Assembly: GCA_016706545.1 (NCBI GenBank)
Contig: JADJJK010000031.1
Coordinates: 50,408-114,407 of the forward strand
Reading direction: 5' to 3'
From: Myxococcales bacterium
GTDB lineage: Bacteria; Myxococcota_A; Polyangia; Haliangiales; Haliangiaceae
DNA: 64,000 bases
Position numbers and translations under genes: made by a program. Shown here in pieces: positions 44,548-55,197 of this stretch. Below the pieces are notes generated by a model that searched no databases, was not told the DNA's origin, and saw nothing but the letters and a program-made list of their open reading frames with translations. How positions within the stretch are numbered: the first letter of the stretch is position 1; every line of letters starts with the position of its first letter.

Positions 44548-45033
44548 CTAGATGGCGTGCTTCGGAACCGCGTCAACGATACTCTGAGTGTTTCAGGCGA
44601 CCATTTCGCTGGCGACGTCTTGCACGGCTCGGGAGGCTCGCTCGTTCCCGCGTGGATGTATCCGGACGATCGGCTTGTCGTACGACATGGCGATCTCGCT
44701 CTCTTCCTGCATCCAGCCAGAGTGCGATGCATACACGCCAGAGAGCATTATTAACACGATGTGGACTGGCCGAGAGTGGCGGTCCAAGCCCGCGCGTAGC
44801 TGCGCGCCGGTCCCACCATGAAGTGGTCGTGTTGAGGGACCGAGAACTGGGCAGCATGCCGACACCGGAACGTCGCCAATGTGTCCTCGAACGGTGTCGT
44901 CCGCGGTGTCGAAGTCACCACTCGCAGTGAGGAACTCTGCCGAACGCACCTCAGGTAGACTCAGAATGTAGAACACTCCCGTAGACTCACTGGCAATCCC
45001 TCCGGGAGGGTTAGGTGCTGGGGGATTAAGCAC
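44548..45033 (-). pseudogene. second ThsB/DUF1863 TIR-like gene, inactivated
   Basis: The C-terminal half is well conserved: PLHGGTGAQLRAGLDRHSR, VHIVLIMLSGVYASHSGWMQ, EESEIAMSYDKPIVRIHPRG, ERASRAVQDVASEMVA. The frame then meets TGA at 44595-44593 exactly where the family has Trp (usual pattern is (E/D)-(I/L)-V-G-W-N-T/S-x-S-I-V), and after it continues NTQSIVDAVPKHAI to TAG at 44550-44548. The N-terminal third does not resemble the family in any one frame (RHAAQFSVPQHDHF appears in a neighbouring frame), so at least one frameshift is also likely. It lies 23 bp upstream of the intact TIR gene, so it was probably the first gene of the operon. Confidence 0.72.
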
Positions 45034-45660
45034 TGGGAGTGTTCCGGCGAGCTGGCGATTCCAACAGTATCACGGGGGATGGCGCGTAGGGAGGTTGGGA
45101 AATTCGCTCGATCGTGATCACCCAAACCAGTCCATCGCGATCCACCGATGTGGTCCATCGCGATCAGTGGCCCGACCAGTAGGAGAGGAGAGTACTCGAT
45201 GGCAGGATGATGTCCCTGGACCGCGGAGGGGAAGCCGCGAAAAGACGGAAGGAATCGAGCGAGAGACGACTGTTGTCCCGATGTTGGATCCCGAAGTCGT
45301 GAGGGCGCTTGGGGAGCCCTTTCCTCGGTGTAGGACAAGCTGTCACCACCGGCCTCCGAGGGTCCCATTTCCACCGCCATCACCGGTGACCTGGGGCCTA
45401 CCCGATGGGAGCCATCTCGGTGTGGTCGCGAGACGGGGTCAAGGGTCGCTCCGACGACGAGCGCAGCGAGCTTGCCCTTGAGGCCGGCGCGCGACCGCAC
45501 CACTCTCGCCGGTGGGGGTGGGCCCCTGGTCCCGGTGGTTCTGCTACCCTCGATCGTCGGCGGCGACAACAAGCCGCGGCGTAAGTCTGCGTGATCTCGT
45601 CGACCTTCAAATCCATACGGATTTGAGCTGCCGTCTACAGTGACGACTAACCGTTAGGGG
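45034..45660. other. non-coding or decayed stretch left of the IS element
   Basis: No gene supported. Direct copies of TCGCGATGGAC/CCATCGCGATC occur near 45118-45165 in both orientations. A short minus-strand frame beginning MDLKVDEITQTYA (45616) and a plus-strand frame at 45095 look like leftovers without family match. A CCGGCCTCCGAGG motif recurs near 45350 and 45695. Confidence 0.4.
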
Positions 45661-47119
45661 CGCTAGCGCGCGCTCATAGGTAGGATCTTAGGACCGGCCT
45701 CCGAGGAGGACCGGCCGGGAGATCCCGGGGGGATCGACAAGCGACAACGACAGCCTTCACCCTGCGGTTACCACACCCAGCACACGGAGACTGCGTTGTC
45801 TACCCCGCACCTTACCAGGATGCGGACGGCGCTCGCACGCGCGCTGTCCGCCGATGATGTCAACCAGCTCGGCCGTGACACCGGCCAGAGCGAGAGGCTG
45901 CGAACGGTCACGCCGCACCGCCTGTTCCTCTCGACCGTCGCCGCGCTCGCCGGTGGGAAGGTCGAGTCCCTCGCGGACCTCCTCCGCGAGTTCAATCATC
46001 AGAACCAGGTCACCGTCGCCTACAAGGCGTTCTACAACCGCCTCGCTCGACCCGGCTTCGCGAGCTTCATGCAGCAGATGTTCGCGCGGCTCGTCGAGAG
46101 GGGGGGGGCTGAGCGTCCGGATGCTCGAGCCCGAGGGGCACGCCGCCGTTGCTCGATTCAAGGACATCGTGATCCAGGACGGCTCTTCGTTCGCGCTCAA
46201 GAAGACGCTGCAGCACGTGTTTTCGGGACGGTTCACGAACCGCGAGCCAGCCGCGGTCGAGGTCCACGCGACCTACAGCGGATTCTCCGACGAGGTGTCC
46301 ACGGTCTCGATCGCTTCGGACAGCGAGGCTGAGCGCCAGTTCCTACCCGCGCCGTCGACGCTGGCTGGGCGCCTGCTTCTTGCAGATCGTGGCTATCCCA
46401 GCACGCAGTACTTCGACGCGGTTCGCGCCCACGGTGGGAGCTTCATCGTGCGGCTCAGCCGAAGCCACGACCCGTGGGTGTCGGCCGCGTGGGTGCAGGG
46501 CAAGCAGGTGCTGCTGAGAAAGCCGACGCGGCTGTCGCGGTTCATCGAGCGGAACTCCAATCGCCGGATGGATCTCGACGTCGAGTACGAGAGAGGAAAG
46601 GACGTATTGCGCTTCCGCGTCATTGTTCTGCCCGGCCGGGAAGCGACGATGACCCGGCTCTGCACGAACCTTCCGCGCACACCGTTCTCCCTCGACCTCG
46701 TGTCGCGGCTGTACCGCTTCAGGTGGCAGATCGAGCTGCTCTTCAAGGAATGGAAATCCTACGCGAACCTCCACAAGTTCAACACCGCCAACGAACACAT
46801 CGCCGCGGGCCTGATCTGGGCCAGCCTCTGCGCCGCCGTGCTCAAGCGCTTCTTGGCTCACGCCGCTGAGCTCGTCGGCGGCAGGGCAATGTCTACCCGA
46901 CGCGTGGCGATGTGCGCCGCCCACATCATCGACGAACTGGCGGCCGCGCTCCTCGCCTGCATCAGCATCGCGGCCGCGTTCAGCGACGGCCTGGCGTTCC
47001 TCCTGGCCAACGCCCGCCGCTCGAACCCTGTCCGCGACCGCAAGACCGGGCGCCTACGGGCCGGCCTGGTCACCGTCGGGGCCCGTTCCTAAGTGATCGC
47101 CTATGAGCGCGCGCTAGCG
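45661..47119 (+). mobile_element. IS4-family insertion sequence with about 33-bp terminal inverted repeats
   Basis: Left end 45661-45693 and right end 47087-47119 form an inverted repeat with a perfect 20-bp outer core CGCTAGCGCGCGCTCATAGG and a matching inner TTAGGA. One transposase gene fills the element (about 1.46 kb). I see no clear target-site duplication: left flank ..TTAGGGG, right flank GCCGCGG. The transposase is frameshifted, so the copy is probably immobile unless helped in trans. Confidence 0.85.
45796..47092 (+). pseudogene. IS4-family DDE transposase, frameshifted at a G9 run
   Basis: Residues from ATG 45796 (MSTPHLTRMRTALARALSAD, VAYKAFYNRLARPGFASFMQ) continue to the run of nine G at 46100-46108, after which the same protein carries on in the +1 frame (LEPEGHAAVARFKDIVIQDGSS). 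The catalytic set lies in the second part: Asp in IVIQDGSS, Asp in LLLADRGYPS and Glu in the IS4 signature YRFRWQIELLFKEWK (Y-x2-R-x3-E-x6-K). About 430 residues in total when joined. Either a homopolymer sequencing error, an inactivating slip, or slippage-controlled expression could explain the shift. Confidence 0.85.
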
Positions 47120-47223
47120 GCCGCGGCTGCCAGGCCCATTCGTCGGAGCTGCGCGTCCGTGTGCTGGCCACCGGACTGGCCACGTATCCCGACGTGACCG
47201 TGGTCTGCCAGCGCGCAGAGTAG
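47120..47223 (+). pseudogene. Uma2-type (DUF820) nuclease fragment at the IS edge
   Basis: Directly after the right inverted repeat the frame reads CQAHSSELRVRVLATGL then ATYPDVTVVCQRAE and a TAG at 47221. This matches the core of Uma2/DUF820 PD-(D/E)XK-like proteins (CRxxSSDLRVRVxATGLxTYPDVxVVC). The N-terminal part is not seen left of the IS, so insertion was followed by loss, or only this fragment was ever present. Confidence 0.65.
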
Positions 47224-47286
47224 GCGCGCGGTCGCGACAGGCGGTCGCAACGCTGAGAGTCACCGGGACAGTGATAGCGTGACGCC

Positions 47287-48219
47287 GTGAACGAGGCTGC
47301 GTCAAAGCTGGTGTGCGCGGTGTGCGGGCAGCTCGCGCAAGGCGCGCCGGAGCGCGCGCGGGTGGTGAGCAACGTGCGGCGCCTGGGGGCCGAGGAGTTC
47401 GAGGTGTGGCGTTGCTCGGCGTGCCGCTCGATCCACGCGGCGGGCGCGGTCAGCGACGCGGAGCTGGCGGCGTACTATCAGGACTACCCGTTCGCGCGCG
47501 GCAAGCGCTCGCGGGTGACGAGGTACCTGCACGGGCGGCTGTGGCGTCGCGTGGCGCGCGTGGGGATCTCCGGCCACGCCAAGGTGCTGGACTACGGCTG
47601 CGGCGCCGGGCTGCTGGTGGCGGATCTCTGCGAGCGCGGCCTTGATGCCGCTGGCTACGACGCCTATACGCCGGCCTTCCAGCGTCCAGCGCTCCTGCAG
47701 CAGCGCTACGACGTGGTGCTGGCGCAGGACGTGCTGGAGCACGTGGAGGATCCGCTGGCGCTGCTCGAGAGGCTCGGCGCGCTGTGTCGGCCAGGTGGGG
47801 TGCTGGCGATCGGTACGCCAGACGCCAGCGCCATCGACCTGGCGCGCCCGTCGCGCTGGAAGCACTCGCTGCATCAGCCGTTTCACCGGCACCTGCTGGC
47901 GAGCCCTGCGCTCTTGGCCGCGGGCGCGGCGCGCGGCTGGCAGCTCCTCCGCTACTACCCGCGTTCGTACGCCAACACGCCGGTGCCCACACTGAACTTG
48001 CCGTACCTGCTGCGCTACCTGCGCGCGGTGGACGACACCATCGACGTCGCGTTCGACCCGCCCGCGGTGCGGCTCGCGATGTTCTCGCCAGCGGCGCTGT
48101 GGGACGCGCTGTTTGGCGCGCTGCGCTGTCCGGCGAGCGATGGGCTGGCGGTCTTTCGCGTGCCGGAGGCAGCTTTGCCGAAGCCGCCAGCACCGCCACC
48201 GGTCAGTGCAGGCGGGTGA
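47287..48219 (+). CDS. class I SAM-dependent methyltransferase with N-terminal zinc ribbon
   Basis: 310 residues from GTG 47287. Cys10, Cys13, Cys43 and Cys46 (CAVC, CSAC) make a zinc ribbon typical of methyltransferases acting on sugar-nucleotides or glycans. The Methyltransf_23 core follows: VLDYGCGAGLLVADLCERGLDAAGYDAY (SAM loop), YDVVLAQDVLEHVEDPLALLERL, RPGGVLAIGTPDAS. Substrate unknown. Overlaps the convergent gene by 17 bp. Confidence 0.85.
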   Translation: MNEAASKLVCAVCGQLAQGAPERARVVSNVRRLGAEEFEVWRCSACRSIHAAGAVSDAELAAYYQDYPFARGKRSRVTRYLHGRLWRRVARVGISGHAKVLDYGCGAGLLVADLCERGLDAAGYDAYTPAFQRPALLQQRYDVVLAQDVLEHVEDPLALLERLGALCRPGGVLAIGTPDASAIDLARPSRWKHSLHQPFHRHLLASPALLAAGAARGWQLLRYYPRSYANTPVPTLNLPYLLRYLRAVDDTIDVAFDPPAVRLAMFSPAALWDALFGALRCPASDGLAVFRVPEAALPKPPAPPPVSAGG

Positions 48220-48883
48220 TGGTGCCCTTGGAGATCGCGCCGCCTTCTCCGTAGCTCTCGCCTCCGCTGGTGATCGCCGCGATGGTCCCACCTTCGAAGC
48301 AGGTGGTGCTGGTGCCAGCGACGCTGGCCTCGACATCCACCGAGACGGTACACCAGCGATCGTCGCGACGGGTCTGGTACGCATACGAGGCCGGGGCAGA
48401 CTTGAGCGGAGGCTCGTGGCCCACGCGGGGGTGGGACGGCATGATCGCCGGTCCGCGGGTGAGCTTGCGGATCGCGGCCAAGGTCAAGATGGGCTCGTGG
48501 GAATGCCAGAGCCCGCGCGCGGTGGCGACCCAGTCGCCCTGCAGCTCGTGCAGCGCGCGGAGCGTGCTGCTGGCGCCGGGCGGGAGCTCGCAGGTGATAG
48601 ACGCAACAGTGGCGGCACCGAGCCGGCGCACTTGCTCGACCCGGCAGTTCGCCGTGCCGTGCTCCTGCACGTCCGGGCTCGGCTTGTCGTGGACGCCCCA
48701 GGTGAGCTCTCGCTCGATCTCGTACCTCCAGGTGGCAGCGGCCTCTAGCATGCCGGCGTAGGGCGGGGAGTCGGGCGCCGCGCTCGCGGGCGCGGCTGCC
48801 CACGTGGCGCAGGCGGCGATCAGCGCCAGGGCCGTCAGGCGCGGAGCGGCAGGGTGGGGCGCGGTCGATGTGGTGGGCGTCAC
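48203..48883 (-). CDS. exported hypothetical protein
   Basis: 226 residues from GTG 48883, chosen because a signal peptide (LTALALIAACATWAAAPASA) follows directly; the frame is open 39 codons further. Mature part has four cysteines (ANCRVEQV, SITCELPPGAS, RWCTVSVDV, TTCFEGG), probably two disulfides, and a mostly beta pattern. Soluble periplasmic or secreted; no family recognised. Confidence 0.6.
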   Translation of the reverse strand: MTPTTSTAPHPAAPRLTALALIAACATWAAAPASAAPDSPPYAGMLEAAATWRYEIERELTWGVHDKPSPDVQEHGTANCRVEQVRRLGAATVASITCELPPGASSTLRALHELQGDWVATARGLWHSHEPILTLAAIRKLTRGPAIMPSHPRVGHEPPLKSAPASYAYQTRRDDRWCTVSVDVEASVAGTSTTCFEGGTIAAITSGGESYGEGGAISKGTITRLH

Positions 48884-48986
48884 GTGGTGAGTCCTTCGTG
48901 GTTCACGTTCGTTCCAAGGCCCAACGCGGAGGACTGGGCTAAGATCTTGCCTGCCACCGGCAACCCCACAACTGGACACGAGGCAG

Positions 48987-50267
48987 ATGATCAAGATCAC
49001 GCTTCAGAGGTCGTTTGTCGCAGGCCGCGCGAGCCGCGCGCTGCAGGCGATGATCGTGATGGCCGCGACGGCCGCGACGGCCGCGAGTGGCTGCGGCCCC
49101 AGGGTGTCGCCTGCGCAGGTGCCAGCCGAGCCGCCGCCGCAGGTCGCGCCGGACTCACCGGCGCCGCCGGCGGCCAGCGCGCGCGCGTCCGCGAAGGTGC
49201 CCACCTCGCCGCGGGGCGTTGACGCGGCCGACCGTGAGCCCGCAGGGCCCGAGGAAGGAGGCGTCGCGGGACCGGACGCGACCGAGGCGCCCGCTGCGCA
49301 GGGCGAGCCAGCGAGCGCAAGGGCACCGGCGCTGGTGGCGCTGGCGGCGGCGCTCACCGAGGCGAAGGTCAGTGTGCTGGAGATGTCGCCGCTAGAGCAC
49401 GAGTGCGCCAACCTGCCAGCGCGGGCGACCCTGATCTCGATGAACCTGCCCGGATCGGCGCAGGACTGCGCGGTCGGGCAGGGCAGGAGCGTGTGTGTGC
49501 CCGCTGTCCGCAGGCCGGACAAGCTGCGCCAGACGCTGTGCGGGGCCGGCATGTCGGCGAAGCCAGCGGGCTGGCCGCCGGCGCTCGAGCGGGCGCTGGA
49601 TCCGCTGGTCCGCATGGGTTGGCGGGTTCGCCCGATGGACGGGCGCGGAGCGCCGCCCGCGCTGGCTGCGTATGATCCCATGGGCGCGGTGAGCCTGCTG
49701 GTGAGCGACGGCGTCTCCTGGCAGGTGATGAGCGAAGCGCTGCCCTCGACGGAGGAGCAGGGCCCGCACGCTGGGCCACGGGCGGTGATGCGCGCTGCCG
49801 GGCTGGGCCACGGCGCGAAGTACGCGGTGGTGATCGACGAGTACGAGGGCGGCAGCGAGAGCGGGTGGCAGACCACCTGGCTGTTCATCTTGTGCGGCGA
49901 GGGGCTGGAGTTGACCGTGTGTACGCGCAAGGCCATTGGCGCGCTGGTGTGGAGCCTTGGGCCCGGCGAGCGAGCGGCGTACCGGCGCGGCGGCGCGAGC
50001 CTGACCCGGCGTCCGCACCTGGCGGTGTCGTTGGCGCCGAGCCTGGCCGCGAACGCGACGACCTTGCGGCTCAAGCTGACCCGGCGGACCTTGCCGGCGA
50101 AGCTGCGCGATCGCTTCCAGCTCACCCCACCGGAGTGTGAGCCCTCCGGCGATCCGCTGGAGCCCGGGAGCTGCGATCCGTGGTCGGCCATGGACGCGCT
50201 GCGCGCCGACGCCGGGGATTGGCGCTTCGACGGGCAGGCCCTCGTGCGCGCTGGCAGCGAGCGGTGA
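48987..50267 (+). CDS. lipoprotein, unknown function
   Basis: 426 residues; a signal peptide ending in AASGC gives lipidated Cys36 (the leader MIKITLQRSFVAGRASRALQ is long and basic). An Ala/Pro linker runs to about 115. The rest contains LEHECANLPARATLIS, CAVGQGRSVCVPAV, KYAVVIDEYEGGSESGWQTTWLFILCGEGLELTVCT. No family recognised. It is divergent from the exported protein at 48.2 kb with a ~100-bp promoter gap. Confidence 0.6.
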   Translation: MIKITLQRSFVAGRASRALQAMIVMAATAATAASGCGPRVSPAQVPAEPPPQVAPDSPAPPAASARASAKVPTSPRGVDAADREPAGPEEGGVAGPDATEAPAAQGEPASARAPALVALAAALTEAKVSVLEMSPLEHECANLPARATLISMNLPGSAQDCAVGQGRSVCVPAVRRPDKLRQTLCGAGMSAKPAGWPPALERALDPLVRMGWRVRPMDGRGAPPALAAYDPMGAVSLLVSDGVSWQVMSEALPSTEEQGPHAGPRAVMRAAGLGHGAKYAVVIDEYEGGSESGWQTTWLFILCGEGLELTVCTRKAIGALVWSLGPGERAAYRRGGASLTRRPHLAVSLAPSLAANATTLRLKLTRRTLPAKLRDRFQLTPPECEPSGDPLEPGSCDPWSAMDALRADAGDWRFDGQALVRAGSER

Positions 50268-50318
50268 CGGCGCTGCGGTGACGGCGCTGCGCGGACGGCG
50301 GGCACGTCGCCGGACTGC

Positions 50319-50366
50319 GCCCAGTTGCCGGTCAGTTGCCGGTCAGTTGCCGGTCAGTTGCCGGTC
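50319..50366. repeat. tandem repeat, 11-bp unit GTTGCCGGTCA
   Basis: Four copies of GTTGCCGGTCA at the 3' end of the PQQ dehydrogenase-like gene; the last copy encodes part of its C-terminus (QTGN). It may have shifted the original stop. Confidence 0.8.
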
Positions 50367-51847
50367 TGCGCCGGCTGGCGCTCGAGCTTCCACACCGTGC
50401 CGGTGAGGCTGACCAGGTACAGCTCGCCGTCGCTGTCGGTGCCAAAAGAGGAGATCTGTGAGAGCACGGCGCGGCGATCTAGCGCCGCACGCCAGTCCCA
50501 GTGGTCGCGGGCCCAGCCGGTGCGTTGGCCGCTGCCGGCGGCGGTGTCGCCTGGATCGCGCGTGAAGCGAAAGCTGCGCAAGAGGCTCGTGCAGTAGTCG
50601 GCGTAGAAGTAGGCGCCGGCCAGCTCGGGCAGGGCCTTGCCGCGATACACGACGCCGCCGGTGATCGAGCAACCCTCGTCGTGGGAGTACTCGGCGATCG
50701 GCGGCGTCAGGCCGCGTCGGTCGCAGGTGCGCGCGTTGTAGCAGTGGTTGCCCTCGGCGATGTTCCAGCCGAAGTTGTGGCTACGCGGGTCGCCGCCACC
50801 GACGACGTGAACGGACTCCCAGCGGCTCTGGCCGACGTCTCCGATGAACAGGTCGCCGGTCTGGCTATCAAAGGCGAAGCGCCACGGGTTGCGCAGGCCC
50901 CAGTGGACCAGCTCCGCGGCGGGCCGCCCTTTGCCGCCTGCGCCGCCTGCGCTGCCTGCGCCGACGCCGCCTTTGCCGCCTGCGCCGACGCTGCCTGCGC
51001 TACCTGCGCCGACGCTGCCTGCGCCGACGCCGTCGACGTCGAGGCGCAGGAGCTTGCCGAGGAAGGTCCTGCGGCTCTGGCCCGAGCCCTTGGGATCTCC
51101 CGCCGAGCCGCCATCGCCGAGCCCGGTGTACAGCTTGCCGTCGGGGCCAAAGGCGAGGTGGCCGCCGTTGTGGTTGGCGTAGGGCTGGTCCACCGCGAGC
51201 AGCTCGCGCGCGCTGGCTGGCTCCACCTGCGTGCGCGCGGAGTTGGCGCGATACTCGACGATGCGCGTGTCGCCAGCGCGGTCGGTGTAGTGGACATAGA
51301 GCTTGCGGTTGTCCGCGTAGCGCGGGTGAAACGCCAGGCCCAGGAGGCCCTGCTCGTTGCTGGTCGACACCTTGCCGATCAGATCGAGGAAGCGCTCCTT
51401 GCGCACGACGCCGCCTTCGAACACGCGGATGGCGCCGGCTTGCTCCACCACATACAGGCGCCCCGGCTCGCCGGGCGCCGCGGTGACCAGCACGGGCCGG
51501 CGCAGGCCGGACATCACCTTGGTCAGCCGCAACGTGGCTGCCAGCGCGGCGGGCACCGGCGCCAGCGCGTCGCTGCCAGGCGGGGGCCGCGTTGCCGCCG
51601 CCGCCCTCGCAGCAGCGCCCGGAGCCGGGGCCGGAGCCGGAGCCGGCGGCGTGGCCGGAGCCGTCGCCTTGGCCGGCGCGGCGCGCGCCGCGGCGGTGGC
51701 GGTCATCGGCGCCGGCTCGGAGGTAGGCGGCACATCGAGCGGTTGCGCTGAGACGGTGCTCCTCTCCGAGGAGCACGCGAGGCAGAGCCAAAGCAGAGCA
51801 GGAAGTCTGGCACGCACAGCCTCACCATGTCGCCACCTGGCCGGCAA
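50354..51847 (-). CDS. PQQ-dependent sugar dehydrogenase-like lipoprotein (GSDH family)
   Basis: 497 residues. The signal peptide ends in LCLAC, Cys25. After an Ala/Pro linker, the six-bladed beta-propeller of glucose/sorbosone dehydrogenases follows: LRRPVLVTAAPGEPGRLYVVEQAG, RFLDLIGKVSTSNEQGLLGLAFHPRY, NHNGGHLAFGPDGKLYTGLGDGGSAGDP (substrate His and PQQ-loop region), LRNPWRFAFD and ITGGVVYRG. A Gly-Ser repeat insert (VGAGSAGSVGAGGKGG) interrupts blade 3. Probably oxidises aldose sugars at the cell surface. Confidence 0.86.
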   Translation of the reverse strand: MPARWRHGEAVRARLPALLWLCLACSSERSTVSAQPLDVPPTSEPAPMTATAAARAAPAKATAPATPPAPAPAPAPGAAARAAAATRPPPGSDALAPVPAALAATLRLTKVMSGLRRPVLVTAAPGEPGRLYVVEQAGAIRVFEGGVVRKERFLDLIGKVSTSNEQGLLGLAFHPRYADNRKLYVHYTDRAGDTRIVEYRANSARTQVEPASARELLAVDQPYANHNGGHLAFGPDGKLYTGLGDGGSAGDPKGSGQSRRTFLGKLLRLDVDGVGAGSVGAGSAGSVGAGGKGGVGAGSAGGAGGKGRPAAELVHWGLRNPWRFAFDSQTGDLFIGDVGQSRWESVHVVGGGDPRSHNFGWNIAEGNHCYNARTCDRRGLTPPIAEYSHDEGCSITGGVVYRGKALPELAGAYFYADYCTSLLRSFRFTRDPGDTAAGSGQRTGWARDHWDWRAALDRRAVLSQISSFGTDSDGELYLVSLTGTVWKLERQPAQTGN

Positions 51848-51930
51848 GGCAATGTCGAGGTGGCCTCGTCGGGGCGCGGGCAGCCCGCGGGCAGGCGTCG
51901 GGCAGGCCGCGGGTAGGCCGCGGGCAGCCT

Positions 51931-52952
51931 TCAGGTCATGGCGGCGATGACGGCCTTGGTGAAGTCCGCGGTGCCCAGCTTGCCGCCCAGATCTCCGGTG
52001 CGGGTCTCGGCGTTGGCCAGCGCCGCGTGCAAGCCGCGCCGCAGCCGGCTGGCCGCGGCGCCCTGCTCGACGTGATCGAGCAGCATGGCGGCGGTCAGCA
52101 TCATCGCCGTCGGGTTGGCGACGCCGCGGCCGGCGATGTCCGGCGCGGTGCCATGCACCGCCTCGAAGATCGCGCAGCCGCCGTCGCCGATGTTGGCGCC
52201 CGGCGCCACGCCCAGGCCGCCCACCAGCCCGGCGATGAGGTCCGAGAGGATGTCGCCAAACAGGTTCATGGTGACGATCATGTCGAAGCGCTCGGGGGCG
52301 ATCACCAGCTTCATCGCGGTGGCGTCGACGATCATGTCGTCGAAGGCGATGTCCGGATAGCGCTTCGCCACCTCGCGGCCGGTGTCCAGAAACAGGCCGT
52401 TGGACAGCTTGAGGATGTTGGCCTTGTGGACCAGCGTCACGCGCTTGCGCCCGTGGCGGCGCGCGTACTGGAAGGCATATTCGATGATGCGCTCCGAGCC
52501 GTAGCGCGTGATGATGGCGATGGACTCCGCCGCCGAGCGCCGCGGATCGACGTAGTGCTCGATGCCCGCGTAGAGATCTTCGGTGTTCTCGCGGATCATC
52601 ACGATGTCGACGCCGGTGTAGCGCGACGGCACGCCGGGGATGGTGACCGCCGGCCGCACGTTGGCGTACAGGTCGAACTGCTGGCGCAGCGCCACGTTGA
52701 CGGAGCGGAAGCCGGCGCCGATGGGGGTGCCAAGCGGGCCCTTGAGCGCCACCTTGTGCCGCTTGATCGACTCCACCGTGGCGGCGGGCAGCGGATCGCC
52801 GTGGCGCTCGGCCGCGGCCATGCCGGCGGTCGCTGGGTGCCAGTCGATGGCGCCGCCGGCGGCGGCGACGGCCTCCAGGGTGGCGGCGGTGATCTCCGGG
52901 CCGATGCCGTCGCCCTCGATCAGCGTGACCTGCGGGCGCTTCATGGATTCAC

Positions 52953-52956
<4 letters not shown>
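51931..52956 (-). CDS. NAD-dependent isocitrate/isopropylmalate dehydrogenase family enzyme
   Basis: 341 residues from GTG 52956 (GTGA overlap with the regulator upstream; ATG 52944 is an alternative). LIEGDGIGPEIT begins the family. LKGPLGTPIGAGFRSVNVALRQQFDLYANVRP, DIVMIRENTEDLYAGIEH (Arg and Glu binding isocitrate), HKANILKLSNGLFL (catalytic Lys), DATAMKLVIAPERFDMIVTMNLFGDILSDLIAGLVGGLG and EAVHGTAPDIAGRGVANPT are the standard motifs. ENTEDLYAG favours the NAD-type isocitrate dehydrogenase over isopropylmalate dehydrogenase. It converts isocitrate to 2-oxoglutarate in the citric-acid cycle. Confidence 0.88.
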
Positions 52957-54419
<1,463 letters not shown>

Positions 54420-54589
54420 CCGGGGCCGACTGTACCTGACCCGCGCCGGACGTCCAGCGCCGTGGACATCGTCCAGACGGTCAGACAAGAAACCTCGCTG
54501 GTCACGCAAAAGCTGCGCGCAAGCGGCTGAGATCGTGGACCGGTTACTGTCCATCGGGATGGAACGGCCATTGCGTGGTGGTGGCGGGC

Positions 54590-55153
54590 ATGGACAAAGA
54601 CCTCGACCCGCAGACGATCACCGCCGCGACTCGGCAGTACGTGCGCGCCATCGCGCTGCGCATCGTCAAAGATCCGGCTGACGCGGAGGACGTCGCGCAG
54701 GACGCGCTGATCCTGGCGTTTCGCTATCGCGACTCGTTCCGAGGCGACTGTCGGTACTGCACCTGGCTGCATCGTGTCACCCAGACCGCGGCGCTGATGT
54801 TCCTGCGCAAGCGGCGCCGGTACCGACGCGAGCTTGGCGAGGCGGCCCAGGACGGCCAGGACGGCGGCGCCGAGCCCGCGCGCGACGACGGCGCCTCGCT
54901 CCTGGCGCGGGCCTCCACGCCTGCGACGGCGGACAAGGTGCTGGCGTGCCGCGAGGAGCTGGCGCGGACGCGGCAGGTGGTCGCTCGCCTGGGGCGGCGG
55001 TACCCCGAGGTGTTCTGGATGCGCTATGGCGAGGGCTACACCGAGACGGAGATCGCGCGCGCGCTGGGGCTCTCGCTGGCGACGGTGAAGACGCGAGCGC
55101 ACCGCGCCAAGCTGGCGGCCCAGGCGGCCTGCCCGGAGCGCGCGGCGGCGTAG
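54590..55153 (+). CDS. ECF-type RNA polymerase sigma factor
   Basis: 187 residues from ATG 54590 (GTG 54575 possible). Region 2: IVKDPADAEDVAQDALILAFRYRDSFRGDCRYCTWLHRVTQTAALMFLRKRRR. An acidic linker. Region 4: LARTRQVVARLGRRYPEVFWMRYGEGYTETEIARALGLSLATVKTRAHRAKLAAQ. No anti-sigma factor is adjacent; two cysteines (CRYC) at the end of region 2 are unusual but not demonstrably functional. Divergent from the sigma-54 regulator. Confidence 0.88.
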   Translation: MDKDLDPQTITAATRQYVRAIALRIVKDPADAEDVAQDALILAFRYRDSFRGDCRYCTWLHRVTQTAALMFLRKRRRYRRELGEAAQDGQDGGAEPARDDGASLLARASTPATADKVLACREELARTRQVVARLGRRYPEVFWMRYGEGYTETEIARALGLSLATVKTRAHRAKLAAQAACPERAAA

Positions 55154-55197
55154 CTGCGGTCAGCGGTAGCGGGCTCTCGGAATCGGGGTCGTCGGCG

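Noticed and set aside
44961..45572. Minus-strand frame of about 200 codons
   Set aside because: Product is unconserved, Pro/Ser-rich, overlaps direct repeats, no ribosome-binding sequence.
45398..45616. Minus-strand frame starting MDLKVDEI, seemingly an enzyme N-terminus
   Set aside because: Similarity limited to the first dozen residues and then random; too weak to call even as a pseudogene.
46100..46108. Programmed frameshift of the IS4 transposase
   Set aside because: IS4 members normally use a single frame; a G9 tract is better explained by a slip or sequencing error unless other copies share it.
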